From assembly GCF_943734655.1 (NCBI RefSeq), contig NC_071354.1:176114411-176178410 (forward strand): 64,000 nt of DNA, in the 5' to 3' direction. The notes below the pieces were generated by a model. That model was given only the letters and a program-made list of their open reading frames with translations, did no database searches and was not told the origin of the DNA. How positions within the stretch are numbered: the first letter of the stretch is position 1; each line of letters starts with the position of its first letter. Positions 42,391 through 53,071 of this stretch are shown piece after piece. The position numbers and the translations under genes were made by a program. Source of the stretch: Sabethes cyaneus (taxonomy: Eukaryota > Arthropoda > Insecta > Diptera > Culicidae).

Positions 42391-45300
42391 TCCGTTTTCG
42401 ACATCCACAATAGTTGAAATCAACACAAACAAAACAACAGACTGGTTTACTGGTTGTTGTTCAGTCGTTTAGAAATCAAATACCTACCATTTCTGATAAC
42501 ACATTCTTAAATACATATTGTTGTTCACTGCATTGACAAAACGAACAACATCCCCGGGGCGGTCGGGAGTGAGGGATAAAGTATACTTTCCGTTCAAAAT
42601 TTCGTGTGATCATTTTCCAAAGTATAACAGCTTCAATGTTTCGAATTCCCAGGCTGATATTGATCTAGCAGAGAAAAAAAAATTGTTTCCAAACTACCAA
42701 CCATACTCACCGTTTGCACCGTACAATATTGGAAAAGCAAAAGATAAAAAGAAAACGACTTCACTGACAGGATGAATTCAAATGAAGTGGAAAAATGAAA
42801 CGAAATATTTCAAGTTTTGGATAACTTTACTCTGCTGATACAAGCACGGAGCAGTCGGTGCTGACTTGCACGGAAAAAGTGCTCACTCGACTGCAGGGCT
42901 CCTGATGCCTTTGCGTGGAAGCTTCACGCTAACAATAGTGTCTCTTCGTTTCGCTTCCCGTCAGCCATCATCAGCTGCAATCCGCACATCTGATATAGCA
43001 TCCAGGAGCTCGGAAAACTGTGCAAGGTATCGTAACATGTAGAAGCCAGGTTTGCTTCCCCGATGATTTTCTTCCATTTTTCCTTTACTTTATTCATTTA
43101 TTCATTGTGTCGGAGTTCTATCCCCGCCTGGACCAATTTAGCCCCGTGCAGCTTTCGGAAAAGCGAAAAGAAAAACTTTTTTCCAGCTCCCGCATGGAGA
43201 GCAGTGGGCTGCGAGTTTGCACTGCCAACGCCATCGAGTAAGTGCCCAGTCTTCCAGCCAGCGATTTTGTTCTCAACTACATCACAAACTGATGTAGTTG
43301 AAAGTTTCATTTGCATTCGGAACTGTTTCCTTTCTGCTGCCACCTTTGCGGACTGGCCTTTCGAACCGTTTCGCTACTCGGTACTCACTTTACGCAATGC
43401 CATCGTTGCCGTTTTTACCTGTGCACTTTTCAATCGAGTGTTTGCTGCTCCTTTCGCCACCGCCAGGCTGGTAGGCGGGTTTAAGTGTATTTGCGGTATT
43501 TTTAGTGCCGTAATTGCACTATAACCAGCGAACTAACCCGCGCTCGCTAGCAACTCAGAACTTATAATTCAACGGTTGTGCCAGTCAGGAACCATCATGA
43601 TAATCAAAAATGTTTTCCTTTAGTTTTCCTGCCGACGCGGTGGATGAACGAGCAGACGGACGGACGGCAGTTGGGCCGCTCCCGTGGTTTGGCGTGGAAT
43701 AAGTATTATCTGGTTTTGATGCTTCTTCAACCACTGCTGGGGAGTTTTAATCAGAATTCAAAAGGTTCATGGCGAATAATTTGCCCGTGCTCAGATTGAG
43801 CAACTGTTGTGGTCTTGGCGTATTATTAGTCGGTGGGTAGTTTGGAGAATTCAGGATCATCAGTGTTAGTACATTTCGTGTAATAGAAATAACTGGAATT
43901 GTAATTTAAATTAAAACTCCCATGGTACCATAAATGCTGTGAATAATGACACTTTTAAACAAAGCTGTTCAAAATGAAAATAACAAAGATTAACCAAATT
44001 GTTCCTTTGTATGTATCTTTAATTTTTCGTTCTTTATCAAGCTGCTCAAAACCAAAAACTTTTTTCACGCATAATTTATTCGGCCACTTTCATCTACACG
44101 GGCTGCTCCTCAAATGGCATGTCAAACCAACCGAGAGCATCTGCAATCTGTGCCGGAGACTGATTATTCTGCATAATTCAATTTCAATTTATTGCGGAAG
44201 TGCTTTTTCAATCCAGAGGCGTTCGTTGGCCTACGCGCGCGCGTGTTAATCCACCCGTCAGTACGGTAACGGAGACGCGGCGGCCGGCGGTGATGTGACA
44301 GTTTGAGACGAGTGACAAAACCGCACCGTGACAGCAGTGCAGAACCGCTCCCGTGTTGGTGGTGGTGCCAGCGAATTAGTTTTCTAAAGCCATACTTCTG
44401 CTTGCTTCTGTTGGTGGCGCACACGGGCGGCCCCCGGTGGTGGAAAGTTCAATTTCATGTGAATTTATTAGCTGGCATGTCGCTGCTGACAGAAGAGAAA
44501 TTTAAGCGGCATGTTTTGCACCGATTGAGGGATCAGCCTGTGAACGTAAAACAGCTCGGACTTGTGACACTTGTTCTACCTGGACTCCGTTGGAAGGAAA
44601 TCTGTTTTTTTTTTGTTTCGTCTGAATTGTCACGAAACGATACGAGCCACGCAGTTCTCGTTAAACGCAATTATACTGCTGCTATAAATTAAATTAGCAT
44701 AACTATTATGCGTCGAGTGCATACGTGTGCAACCATTACCGAAAGAAAAAGGGACCGGCTGCACCGAGTGCGAACGAACTGGTGTGGGTTACACAGTGTG
44801 AAAGAGGTAAATGCGGTGGAAAACTGAAATAGCCGTTATTCACAGGGAAATCCCAGAACTGCACAGCGGATGGGAAAACACTTCGCTATCCGGCCTCGAG
44901 AAAATATCCGATGGCAAAGCGCAGGAGGCAGCAGTTTTTCCTCCAGTAAATCGCTTTCGGGTGGTTAAGAGTGTCGTTTGCGTTGAAGGTCTGATATTTA
45001 GTGGAAGGATAGTGTTTTTGTAGTCCTTTTCAGTGGCACATTGTTGGCTGTTGACCATCGGCTTCCCACAAACGGGCAGTGCACGCATTTCTCACCGACT
45101 GGGCTATTATGCTAAGCTAAGAATGCAAAAGGAATTGCGACACCAAACACAGATGTGTACCAGCAGACCTGCGTGAAACCTAATCGGTCACCGGTAGGCG
45201 TCAATGGCATTGCGTTACCTCCGTTAATCCATGCGTGAGGAGCTCGGTTTTCATTTTCCCGCTTGAACTTAGGTAGGTCCCTGGGGTTGGGCAAACCCCA

Positions 45301-46559
45301 TGAACGTAATTATCTGTGACCAATGGGAGGGAAAATGCGTGAAAATAGCAGAATGCAAATGACATGCGAACACGAAAGGCGGCCTCCTTTGGAGCAGTTG
45401 CGGGTGTCAGGTGGACCAACCGAGCGCCGACGACGTGCATTAGCATAACCGTAACTGTTTCCTTCCTCGGTGCGTTTTTCTACGTAAGTTATACTCGAAG
45501 GGCAACCGGAGTGCTATTACATTCTCGCCGGCAGGACTTGACTTGACGACTATTGGACGTACACAGTTCAGCGATTGCATAATCACCTATTTCAGACTTT
45601 CGGGCTGTTTACAGGGCAGGGAGAGGTGAAATAATGGTCATCATCCCGAATCGCCAATACTGTTATCGCATGCAACGCGAATATTTACCAATCATAAAAA
45701 TACTACAGGTCGTACGAAGAATGTAGGTAGTTTATAAACGTAAAGCGTCGTCGCAATCATTTCGCTCTAATGCAAAATTGTTTACCTAGTCAGAGCGAGC
45801 TTGTCAAAACGCGTCAAACACACGCTCGAGTACGCTCGCTCGCTCGCTCGGTCGGTAGGTAGGTGTAGCGCGATATTACGACAGCTCAGTCTTCTGTCGG
45901 GGCACCCGGATTGGCACATGGCGTAAACCCTTCGAGGCGTGATTATACCCCAATAGTAAATATTTATGGCACTCGTAATCAAACTGCTAGCTAGGTACGG
46001 TTCTATAATATACGATGCAAGCAAACATCGACTGCCGGTAGATTGCGTACACTGAATCAAGGATCGTGCCAGCTTCCACGATAGAACTAGAAGCTATGAC
46101 GCTCGTGACGCGAGAATCGCATTTGACTGTTAACGTTTTACAAGCAACATCAATAAAAAATAATTAATTTATAATTTATTTTATGTTCAAAACATTTCCA
46201 TCAACAGGGAGTAATATTACCGGTATTCAGAATTGGTTAGTATTTTGATTCATTTGATCGTCTTTATCGTTCTTTTTGTGATCAATTAATTTTTTTTCTT
46301 TGCATTGTAACTAGCTAATTTGTTGGAATTTATAATCAATCTAACACAGCCTACGGGAAACGAAAGCTTATTGCCACGAATGCTTTGAGGCTTGTTAGAG
46401 AGTATTGATTTTCATTTGTAAAATCTTAGATTGAATATTATTATGCAAATTAGTAATGTCCTGGTTGTACATTTTTCGAGACCATTACTGGCCTAACAAA
46501 GACTTTTTGAGGCATTGCATGGATAGTGACAGAAAATAAAATATTTTATCTAATTTGTC
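42391..46559. other. Single-copy host-like DNA, no gene recognised
   Basis: Several frames of 80-153 codons are present (the longest at 43063-43524), but none shows a domain, and none overlaps a splice pattern I can defend. CGCTCGCTCGCTCGCTCGGT near 45837 is a simple repeat. Part of a gene's intron or untranslated region cannot be excluded. Confidence 0.45.
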
Positions 46560-46793
46560 AGTTCCGATATAGCTGAAACTTTGCTTAGATTTATCAAAAA
46601 AGATATTAGTTTATGATATTTATACTGATTTTAAAGGAGCATTTGATTGTGTTGATCAAAAAATCTTGATCTTGAAGTTAGGAGTTTTATCTACCTAGCT
46701 TGCTTTCATGGCTAAGCACTTTTCTACGCAATCTCAACATGCCTTTAAACTGGGCCCTTCTCAGCCACGGTGGTCTCATGATTGCTTAGGATT
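46560..46793 (+). pseudogene. Jockey-like RT fragment
   Basis: The plus strand near 46605 reads IYTDFKGAFDCVDQKILILK, the F/YTDFxKAFDxVxH palm block with the H replaced by Q. The next block is SWLSTFLRNLNMPL. It ends at element D copy 3. Too little is left to place it beyond Jockey/CR1 style. Confidence 0.65.
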
Positions 46794-47121
46794 CCCTGCT
46801 AGCACCAAATCATATATCAATAACCGAAAATTATCGTAAATAACTCTGAACAAATTCGGAAAGTCCACCCAAGTTGATTTTCAGTCGTATATAATGATAA
46901 TAGCTGACATACATACGATATTCAGCACAGAATCGTATAGCAGTACGGAGCGGGACGGGTTTAATCGGATCTTATCGTATATAATTACTTATATCGATTA
47001 AATGCGTATGTTTATTCCTCATCACGTATATTGCCTCCAAAATACCACGGATATGCCAATTTTGCGCAAATGCGATTTATTTGCTTGTAACTATGTACTT
47101 AATGCTGATTTTTAACTTTTA
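46794..47121 (-). mobile_element. Miniature element D, copy 3, cut by a Helitron-like element
   Basis: On the minus strand it matches copies 1 and 2: TATTTTGGAGGCAATATACG, ATACGATTCTGTGCTGAATA and the terminus TGGTGCTAGCAGGG. Homology to copy 2 stops at the A of position 47121, where the Helitron-like element starts. Confidence 0.7.
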
Positions 47122-47983
47122 TCTATACCTAAAATGGAAAAATGGAAAGATGGATTTCTGTCTGTCTGTCTGTCTGTCCGTGTTATTTATAGAATCGAAA
47201 ACTACTGAACCGATCGGCGTGAAAATTTGCATGTAAAGGTTTTTGGGGCCGGAGAAGGTTCTTATGATGGTTAGAGCCCTCTCCCCCACTAAGAGGGGGG
47301 GGGGGTCTCCCATACAAATGAAATATAAATTTCTTCATAACTCGAGAACTAATCAATCAAATGAAACCAAATTTGGCATGTTAAGGTTTTAGGAGGCAAG
47401 AATTTTTCTATGATGCATTAGGACCCCTCCCCTTTTTTGGAGGAGTGGATTCTATACAAATTAAATACAAATTTCCTCTTAACTCGAGAACTAATCAAGT
47501 AAATGGAACCAAATTTGGCATGTGGGGGTTTTTGGAGCCAAAAATTTTTCTTATGGTGTACTGGGACCTCTCCCTCCTCTAAGAGGGGAAGGGGGCTCTC
47601 GTACAAATTAAACACAAATTTCTGCATAACTCGAGAACTAATCAAGCAAATGGAACCAAATTTGGCACGTAAGGCTTTTGAAAGGCATGAATTTATTTTA
47701 TGATGGTCTAAGACTCCTCACCCCTGTGGTAGTGGGGGCGGTCTCTCATGCAAATGAAACAGAAATTTTTGCGTAGCTTAAAAATTAATCAACATTAGTC
47801 AATAACAAGTCCACCAGAAACTATTTATAGCAACACTAGATGATTCAGAACGAGACGGCCGCAGGCCACAAGTGTTGTCAGCGACCTGCCGTCGGAAGCG
47901 CTGGCCACTGCGGGGGATAGCACCTGGATTTATGTACAGCACAGTTTCATTTTTGGCAGTACGAAGTTTGTCGGGTCAGCTAG
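47122..47983 (+). mobile_element. Helitron-like non-autonomous element with tandem units
   Basis: It begins TCTATACC after an A and ends GTCAGCTAG before a T, as Helitrons do (5'-TC, CTRR-3', insertion between A and T). After the head GGATTTCTGTCTGTC come four tandem units of about 145 bp, each with CTCGAGAACTAATCAA...CAAATTTGGCATGT...GACCCCTCCCC (units near 47341, 47483, 47630, 47775; the last is decayed). A GC-rich segment with GGCCGCAGGCC follows, then CGAAGTTTGTCGGGTCAG. No Rep/helicase is encoded. Confidence 0.7.
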
Positions 47984-47984
47984 T

Positions 47985-48050
47985 TTTTACCTATAAAAAC
48001 GGATTTCTGTCTGTCTGTCCGAATGTTCCTTATAGAATCGGAAACTACTG
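47985..48050 (+). mobile_element. Second Helitron-like head fragment, adjacent
   Basis: Directly after the first element, CTATAAAAACGGATTTCTGT and AGAATCGGAAACTACTGAA repeat the head of the same family, then stop. This may be a tandem or end-to-end insertion followed by loss. Confidence 0.6.
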
Positions 48051-48543
48051 AAATACAAATATCCTATTTTGATTATTAAAGCAGAGGAGCGTTTGGTGCG
48101 AAAAATGTTAGACTGAATACTAGGAAAATTTCGATCTGCGGCTAAAAATATTGGGTTAGTTTGTGGCAGTGGGACTCCAACCCACAATTTCTCGATTAGT
48201 ACTAGTACGTGCTGCTCGAGCCAAAGATGCGGATACGTTTAATAAGTTCGATTTCATGCCATTGAACTCAACATATTGTGATCTTCCCGAAAGATATGAG
48301 TGGAGAAGATCAATAGCACATTTTTCAAGCGCGAATAAACGCTTAAATTTTTTGCATAGCAGTGAGTGATTAATGAAATCGAAAGCTTTGCTGAAATCGA
48401 GAAGTACCATGATTGTGACAAGTTTTCGATCCATGGCACAACGGATATCATTTTCGATTTTGATGAGCGCTGTGGTTGTGCTGCAATGTTTGCGATATCC
48501 TGATTGGAGAGGACACAATAAACTGTGTTGCACTAAATAGTCA

Positions 48544-48710
48544 AGGACCAAAGATAGGAGTCACAACGACAACTTATTAAGCATAGCCACCTATTACCCC
48601 CCCCCCCCCCTTTCCTTTCCACTCTTTCCCCTCATTCCCTAAAAAAATCCTTCTTCATTACTTCCCCTTACCGTCCCTTCATCAATTGTAGAATCATCGT
48701 TTCAAAAAAT
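48544..48710 (+). mobile_element. 5'-truncated Jockey-like 3' tail with 12 bp TSD
   Basis: ACTAAATAGTCA flanks both sides (48532-48543, 48711-48722). The insert, AAAGATAGGAGTCACAACGA...CGTTTCAAAAAAT, is the same 3' segment found in reverse at 15207-15370, including a C run at about 48597-48610. Severe 5' truncation with a long TSD and A-rich end is the signature of target-primed insertion. Confidence 0.85.
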
Positions 48711-48977
48711 ACTAAATAGTCATTCAGTTGTTTCACAATTAGTCCCTCGAAGATTTTAGATAGAGCAGGAAAGTGCTGATTGGACGATAATCAGCTTCAG
48801 AAGAAGAATTATCAGTTTTCGCAATTGGAACAATACGAGCGATTTTTCAGTCGCGAGGAAAAGATGACGTTGTTATAATACAATTAAACAAATCAGTTAT
48901 AAACGGCAGCGTAACACAAAGTGTCTTTTTTAAAACATGTAGAGGAATGTTATCGGTTCCAGAAAAATCACATGTAG

Positions 48978-49742
48978 GGGACGATTCAAATATGACGTCC
49001 GCCAAATTTCTGCTTTTTTAAACCCCCCCTCCCCCCTCTGTCCGATTGTGTCACAAAACTCAAACTCCCCCCCCCCCCCTTTGGACGTCACACAAACTCA
49101 AAATAATAATGAAAAGCGTGTTGAAAGTAAAAGTGGTTTATAAAACTAGCTTAAGCTTTTAAGAGTTAATGTATGATTAAAATAAATAGAAAATAACAAT
49201 TAATAAAAAATAATAACTACGAACAAGGGCTCTAACAACATTCAATTGCAAATTGATACAAATCAATGAAAAAATGAAGCTTTGGTTTCAATTGAAGTAG
49301 CATGGCTCCGCTTCAAAACAAGCTTCAATCTGCGTTAGTGAAGCAGGTTTCACTACATCGTGACGATAGCTTTTAGAGTTCATTATAGTTTTCTATCCAT
49401 TATTTAGTAAAAAGCTAGAAACTTTGATTGCAAATGAACTGAAATTGATGTGTAAATTGATCCTTCAATGTAACGCGTGGTCTATCTAGTTAACATTGAC
49501 AAATTGTGCCTGACTTTCAAGCGCCGTCGGCTGGAACAATAAGTTCGAAAATCGAAATAAATCAATGAGTGATGAATGACCGAGAAACACATTTTTGCTG
49601 CATTTGATGAAAATGCATTTTTTTTCGTCGGATGTCACATTTGCCTAGACCCCCTCCCCCCCCCCCCCTTTGTCACAACCTGTCACAAAATTGACACCCC
49701 CCTCCCCCCCATAAGCAATGGACGTCATTATTGAATGATCCC
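48978..49742. mobile_element. Harbinger-like 765 bp element with C-rich arms
   Basis: The ends GGGACGATTCAAATATGACG and CGTCATTATTGAATGATCCC are inverted. TAG flanks both sides (48975-48977, 49743-49745). C tracts (CCCCCCTCCCCCC type) lie just inside both ends with GTCACA words between, as in the element at 39527. No transposase frame is seen. Removing it restores NSATCDFSGT in the host LINE. Confidence 0.75.
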
Positions 49743-49850
49743 TAGCCGAATTGAATTCATTAAGCACTTCATCTTCGGTCACACCTCTAAAAGAAAAATT
49801 ATCATTGGTTACCTCTGTTGTAAAGTCGTGTAGATAGGTTCGATTGAAAT

Positions 49851-49955
49851 GAGAAACTACCAATAGATAATTCAGCGCGAGACGGCCACAAGCCGCGAGT
49901 GTTGCCAGCGACCTGCCGTCGGAAGCGCCGACCACTGCGGGGGGCAGCCCCCTGT
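49851..49955 (+). mobile_element. Helitron-like 3' body fragment
   Basis: CGACCTGCCGTCGGAAGCGC and AGACGGCCACAAGCC match the GC-rich body of the element at 47122-47983 (near 47855-47915). The CTAG end is missing. Confidence 0.6.
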
Positions 49956-50574
49956 AGAGATCACCTTTATCTACTTTCCTGCAGTTGGGTCACCCCTGCG
50001 AAATGGTACTTTCTACGAAAAGATTTTCCGTGAAATGGTATATCCCGTGTAAGGTGTTCTGCGAAACTCTATATTCCGCGTTATGGTCAACCGAGAATTG
50101 GTGTTCCGCAGAAACACAGGGGTTAGGATAAGCAAAACAGATGTGCAATAAAATTGGAAAGAGAATCATATGATAGTTCCAATTATTGCACTTCCGAATT
50201 TATCGGCAATTTGTGTTAGAAAGACCCTGTTTATTCATTTATTGTGTAAAGTAAGTTTCTATCAATGGTACGAAACTCATGGAACATGTTTATTTGCATC
50301 TAACGTTCGATGAAAGCTTATTTTGTAAATCAACTTTCTTAATAATTTTGACAAGAAAATCGTTGGGGAAAGCGAAATTGGGACACATGTAAGAAAATTT
50401 GTTATTACGCTTAAAAACCACGTTGATTTACTAAGAAAACAGCAACATTCCGATGGATAATGAAATTATCTAGCCGATGTTGTTGGCAAATTACATTTAA
50501 CATAATTAAACGTCGTAGAAAGGTGCAAATACTACGCAGTGTGCAATAATTAGATGGTGTGCAATAATTGGCAA
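49956..50574. other. Non-coding, with a degenerate GCGAAATGGT repeat
   Basis: Between about 49995 and 50130, irregular repeats of GCGAAATGGTACTTTCTACG, CCGTGAAATGGTATATCCCG and CCGCGTTATGGT types occur. The rest is AT-rich with no coding signal. Confidence 0.45.
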
Positions 50575-51205
50575 ATTACCCTACTTCATTAAATAAACCG
50601 CACATCGCCTGAATTGGTTCGTGTTGTACATAATGTATGCGATTAAAGGCCGGTCGAAGACGGGATCTAAGTTTCTGCGGCATAACATTACCATTTATGT
50701 GGCTACCAGGGATGGAAAAAATCGCTTCTAGCGATCAAGATCATAGTAGCGATCAGATTCAGATTCATTGACATCACTACTTGTAAGCGACAAACACTTT
50801 GTCGCGATCTGTACAGATTATGATAAACCTCATGTCAGATCATGTTCATTGCATGATTGTGTTGAGAAATATAACAGATACAGACGATTATTTGTGTGCA
50901 TCGCATGAATCGCAATACAAACAACATGTGTGACCTTTTTATTCGCAGCTAGATAAAATGTAACACTATGATCGACTGCTGAGACTGTTTAGAGAACAAA
51001 ATCTTGTGATCAACGCTAGAGATTCACTGTTTGTCATGATCTGTACGGATCGTGATCTGTGCGTGTGGCGATAACTCACAGATTTTATCAAAATCACTGA
51101 TCTTCCATCCCTGGTGGCTACATAGACGGCTCTGGGAACGTTTCTCCTTTTGCTTAAAGTTTCGATATTCAGTAGTCCTCGAAGTACAACGGTTCTCAAC
51201 GGATG
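50575..51205 (-). pseudogene. Jockey/CR1-like LINE C-terminal fragment, interrupted
   Basis: The minus strand reads HPLRTVVLRGLLNIETLSKR and RNVPRAVYVAT (51199-51114), then after a 407 bp insertion NGNVMPQKLRSRLRPAFNRI and HYVQHEPIQAMCGLFNEV (50706-50575). This is the last domain of Jockey-style LINE ORF2 proteins, seen again at 63600-63850. No RT core remains. Confidence 0.7.
50707..51113. mobile_element. hAT-like 407 bp element with perfect 8 bp TSD
   Basis: The ends CAGGGATGGAAAAAATC and GATCTTCCATCCCTG are inverted. GTGGCTAC occurs on both sides (50699-50706, 51114-51121). The interior has repeated GATCTGTACRGATYRTGAT-like words near 50806 and 51040. It interrupts the LINE C-terminal frame. 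Confidence 0.85.
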
Positions 51206-51244
51206 GGAGATTTTAATGGTCCAACAAAGGGAAACGTCTTAATG

Positions 51245-52030
51245 CATATCTGATAAATCTCCGTTGCAAGAGATTTCGTAGGGCAGTACCAGACGGGTTT
51301 TATGGGGACCCGTGCTGCTACGAATCAAATTTTTATTCTCCGACCAATGTTCCAGAAATTTCGTTTATTTCAAGGCGGCATATGACACAGTCGAGCGCGA
51401 ACAGCTATGGCACATAATGGCACGAGAACGGGTTTCCGTACAAACTGACGTGGTTGATTAAAGGTAGCCTGGAGTGAGTGATATGCTTCGTGTGAGTTTT
51501 GGAGGCACGCTTGAGTCCCTTCGAATCCCGCAGAGGGTTGCGACAAGGGGATGAACTGTCCTATATGTTATTCAACGCTAAGTTTCTTCGCTATTGAAGG
51601 TAACGCCCGGCGAGTGGGCCTCGAAACGAGAGGAACGATCTTAAGCAAGAGTAGACAACTCCTTGCCTTCGCAGACGACCTCGACATCATTACTAGAAAC
51701 CTTGGGACGGCGGAAGCAATCTACGCGAGACTAAAAACGGAAGCTAGGAGGATTGGGTTACAAATCAATGCGTCGAAAATCAAATATAATAGAGACTGCC
51801 GGACGACAATACAGTGAAATCCGTTTTCTTCAAGAACCCCACCGACACCACTAGTAGAGGGAGCTAACGTGCTAGATAGCTTGACCAAGATGAAGGCGAT
51901 TTGCGTGTGTCGAGACGCTCAACGAATTGGCGACGGGTAGCCCAGGTCCGCGTATAGTGGACAGGAATTCTATGCTGCTGGAAGTAAAAAGAGTATTCAC
52001 GTGGCACTTGCTATGTTGCGTAAACAGTGT
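51245..52030 (+). pseudogene. RTE-like LINE fragment with internal deletion
   Basis: The plus strand keeps GRAVPDGFYGDPCCYE near 51280 (frameshifted GFMGARAT), FKAAYDTVEREQLWHIM near 51370, LRQGDELSYMLFNA near 51540, LLAFADDLDIITRN near 51660 (FADD) and LQINASKIKY near 51760. It then jumps to the post-RT tail (PTDTT near 51840) and the terminal SRRSTNWRR-like block near 51905. It ends shortly before the TA-flanked element. Confidence 0.75.
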
Positions 52031-52040
52031 ATTACGTGTA

Positions 52041-52998
52041 GAGTAAGGAGTGGTAAAAGTGCGATGCGGGTAAAAGTGCGATTCAATGATTTATCGGTGC
52101 AGATTCCGAGTAAATTTTCTACATTGGCATGGATGGGTGACTACTTTGACAGCTTGAATCTAACGTAAACTTTGGTTGCTTACGAAGCATAGTTGCTGAG
52201 TTACGTACAAATGTTATTTTGGGGCGGTTTTGATGTAATTTTTCGTTATACGGCAAATACGATATCAACAGGAGGATATTACTTGTTGAAAATTTGTAGC
52301 AGCGTTTTACATCACTCACATATCTGTTTTGAAAATACGGCGAAAATAATTTACAAAATATATTTCGCTTTTCCGTAATTTAATCTAACTCCGTCAAGCA
52401 CCTAGCGGGGTAAAAGTTCGATTCACGGACGGGGCAAAAGTGCGATTCATGGACGAGCCAAAAATGTATAGCTAATTACATACAGCTTTAGGCACTATAA
52501 TATAGATACTAGAAATAAAAGCTCTGGTAAAAACTGTGTGCTCTACAGATGTTGGCCGAAAAAAAACAATGTGTTTCTGCTGATGAAACAAAAAACAAAC
52601 GTTTGGAAAAGTTTCGATCTAACGGAGGCTGCAATACACCAGCGCAAAATAGAAAAGGTGCAAATTGAGAATATTCCTTACTGAAACATAACGCAGATTG
52701 AAGATAATATGGTTTTGTAAGTTACTGCTGGGCTAACTTCATGGATTCTACGTTCGAACTTTTGCCCCGCGGTATTCGCACTTTTGCCCTGCTAGTGGGG
52801 TACAAGTGCGAATCTGCACTTGATCAGAAGAAAGTAGAATTTATTTTGCAAAACATTATTACCGCAGATGATTTATAGTTGAATGTGAAGACATTGAGTT
52901 ACTGCATCATTATAAAATATATTATGTTGTTGTCCTTCTTTATATCTCATGAAAATTGATGACAACTTCTAACATCGCACTTATGCCCCGCCCTACTC
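52041..52998 (-). mobile_element. 958 bp TA-flanked element with GGGGCAAAAGTGCGA boxes, copy 2
   Basis: This is the reverse-oriented sister of 24188-25121. TA lies on both sides (52039-52040, 52999-53000). The boxes recur at the left end (GTGGTAAAAGTGCGATGCGG), near 52408-52436, near 52775-52818 as an inverted pair, and at the right end. The two copies are collinear over their whole length with small gaps. The frame at 52319-52119 is a by-product. Confidence 0.85.
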
Positions 52999-53002
52999 TA
53001 TA

Positions 53003-53071
53003 TACTGCCGCTATTGGCATTACAGTCTCAGTTTCTATGGAGATGGAACTGTTATGCGAGTAGTGGCAGTA
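53003..53071. repeat. 69 bp perfect-arm hairpin palindrome
   Basis: TACTGCCGCTATTGGCAT and ATGCGAGTAGTGGCAGTA pair as inverted arms, with a further AACTG/CAGTT pair inside. It lies three bases beyond the TA-flanked element. It could be a tiny mobile palindrome, but only one copy is in the window. Confidence 0.6.

Larger units (their letters stand above)
48215..49850 (-). pseudogene. CR1/L2-like LINE RT, broken by two insertions
   Basis: High to low: FNRTYLHDFTTEVTND and GVTEDEVLNEFNSA (49850-49746), then after an insertion TCDFSGTDNIPLHVLKK, FPRDxKIARIVPIAKTD (48975-48723), and after a second insertion CPLQSGYRKHCSTTTALIKI, MVLLDFSKAFDFINHSLLC and LHSYLSGRSQYVEFN (48530-48215). The DFSKAFDxxNH palm block and GYRKHxSTTTAL are typical of CR1/L2-type RTs. 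The catalytic YADD is lost below 48215. Removing the two insertions makes the three parts collinear. Confidence 0.8.

Noticed and set aside
43063..43524. 153-codon open frame in single-copy DNA
   Set aside because: No domain, odd composition (many F, C, A), no supporting splice signals, and an overlapping frame on the other strand of similar quality.
44303..44692. 129-codon open frame with an internal MSLLTEEKFKRH start
   Set aside because: The internal start looked gene-like, but the frame soon runs into low-complexity F-rich sequence and has no known domain.
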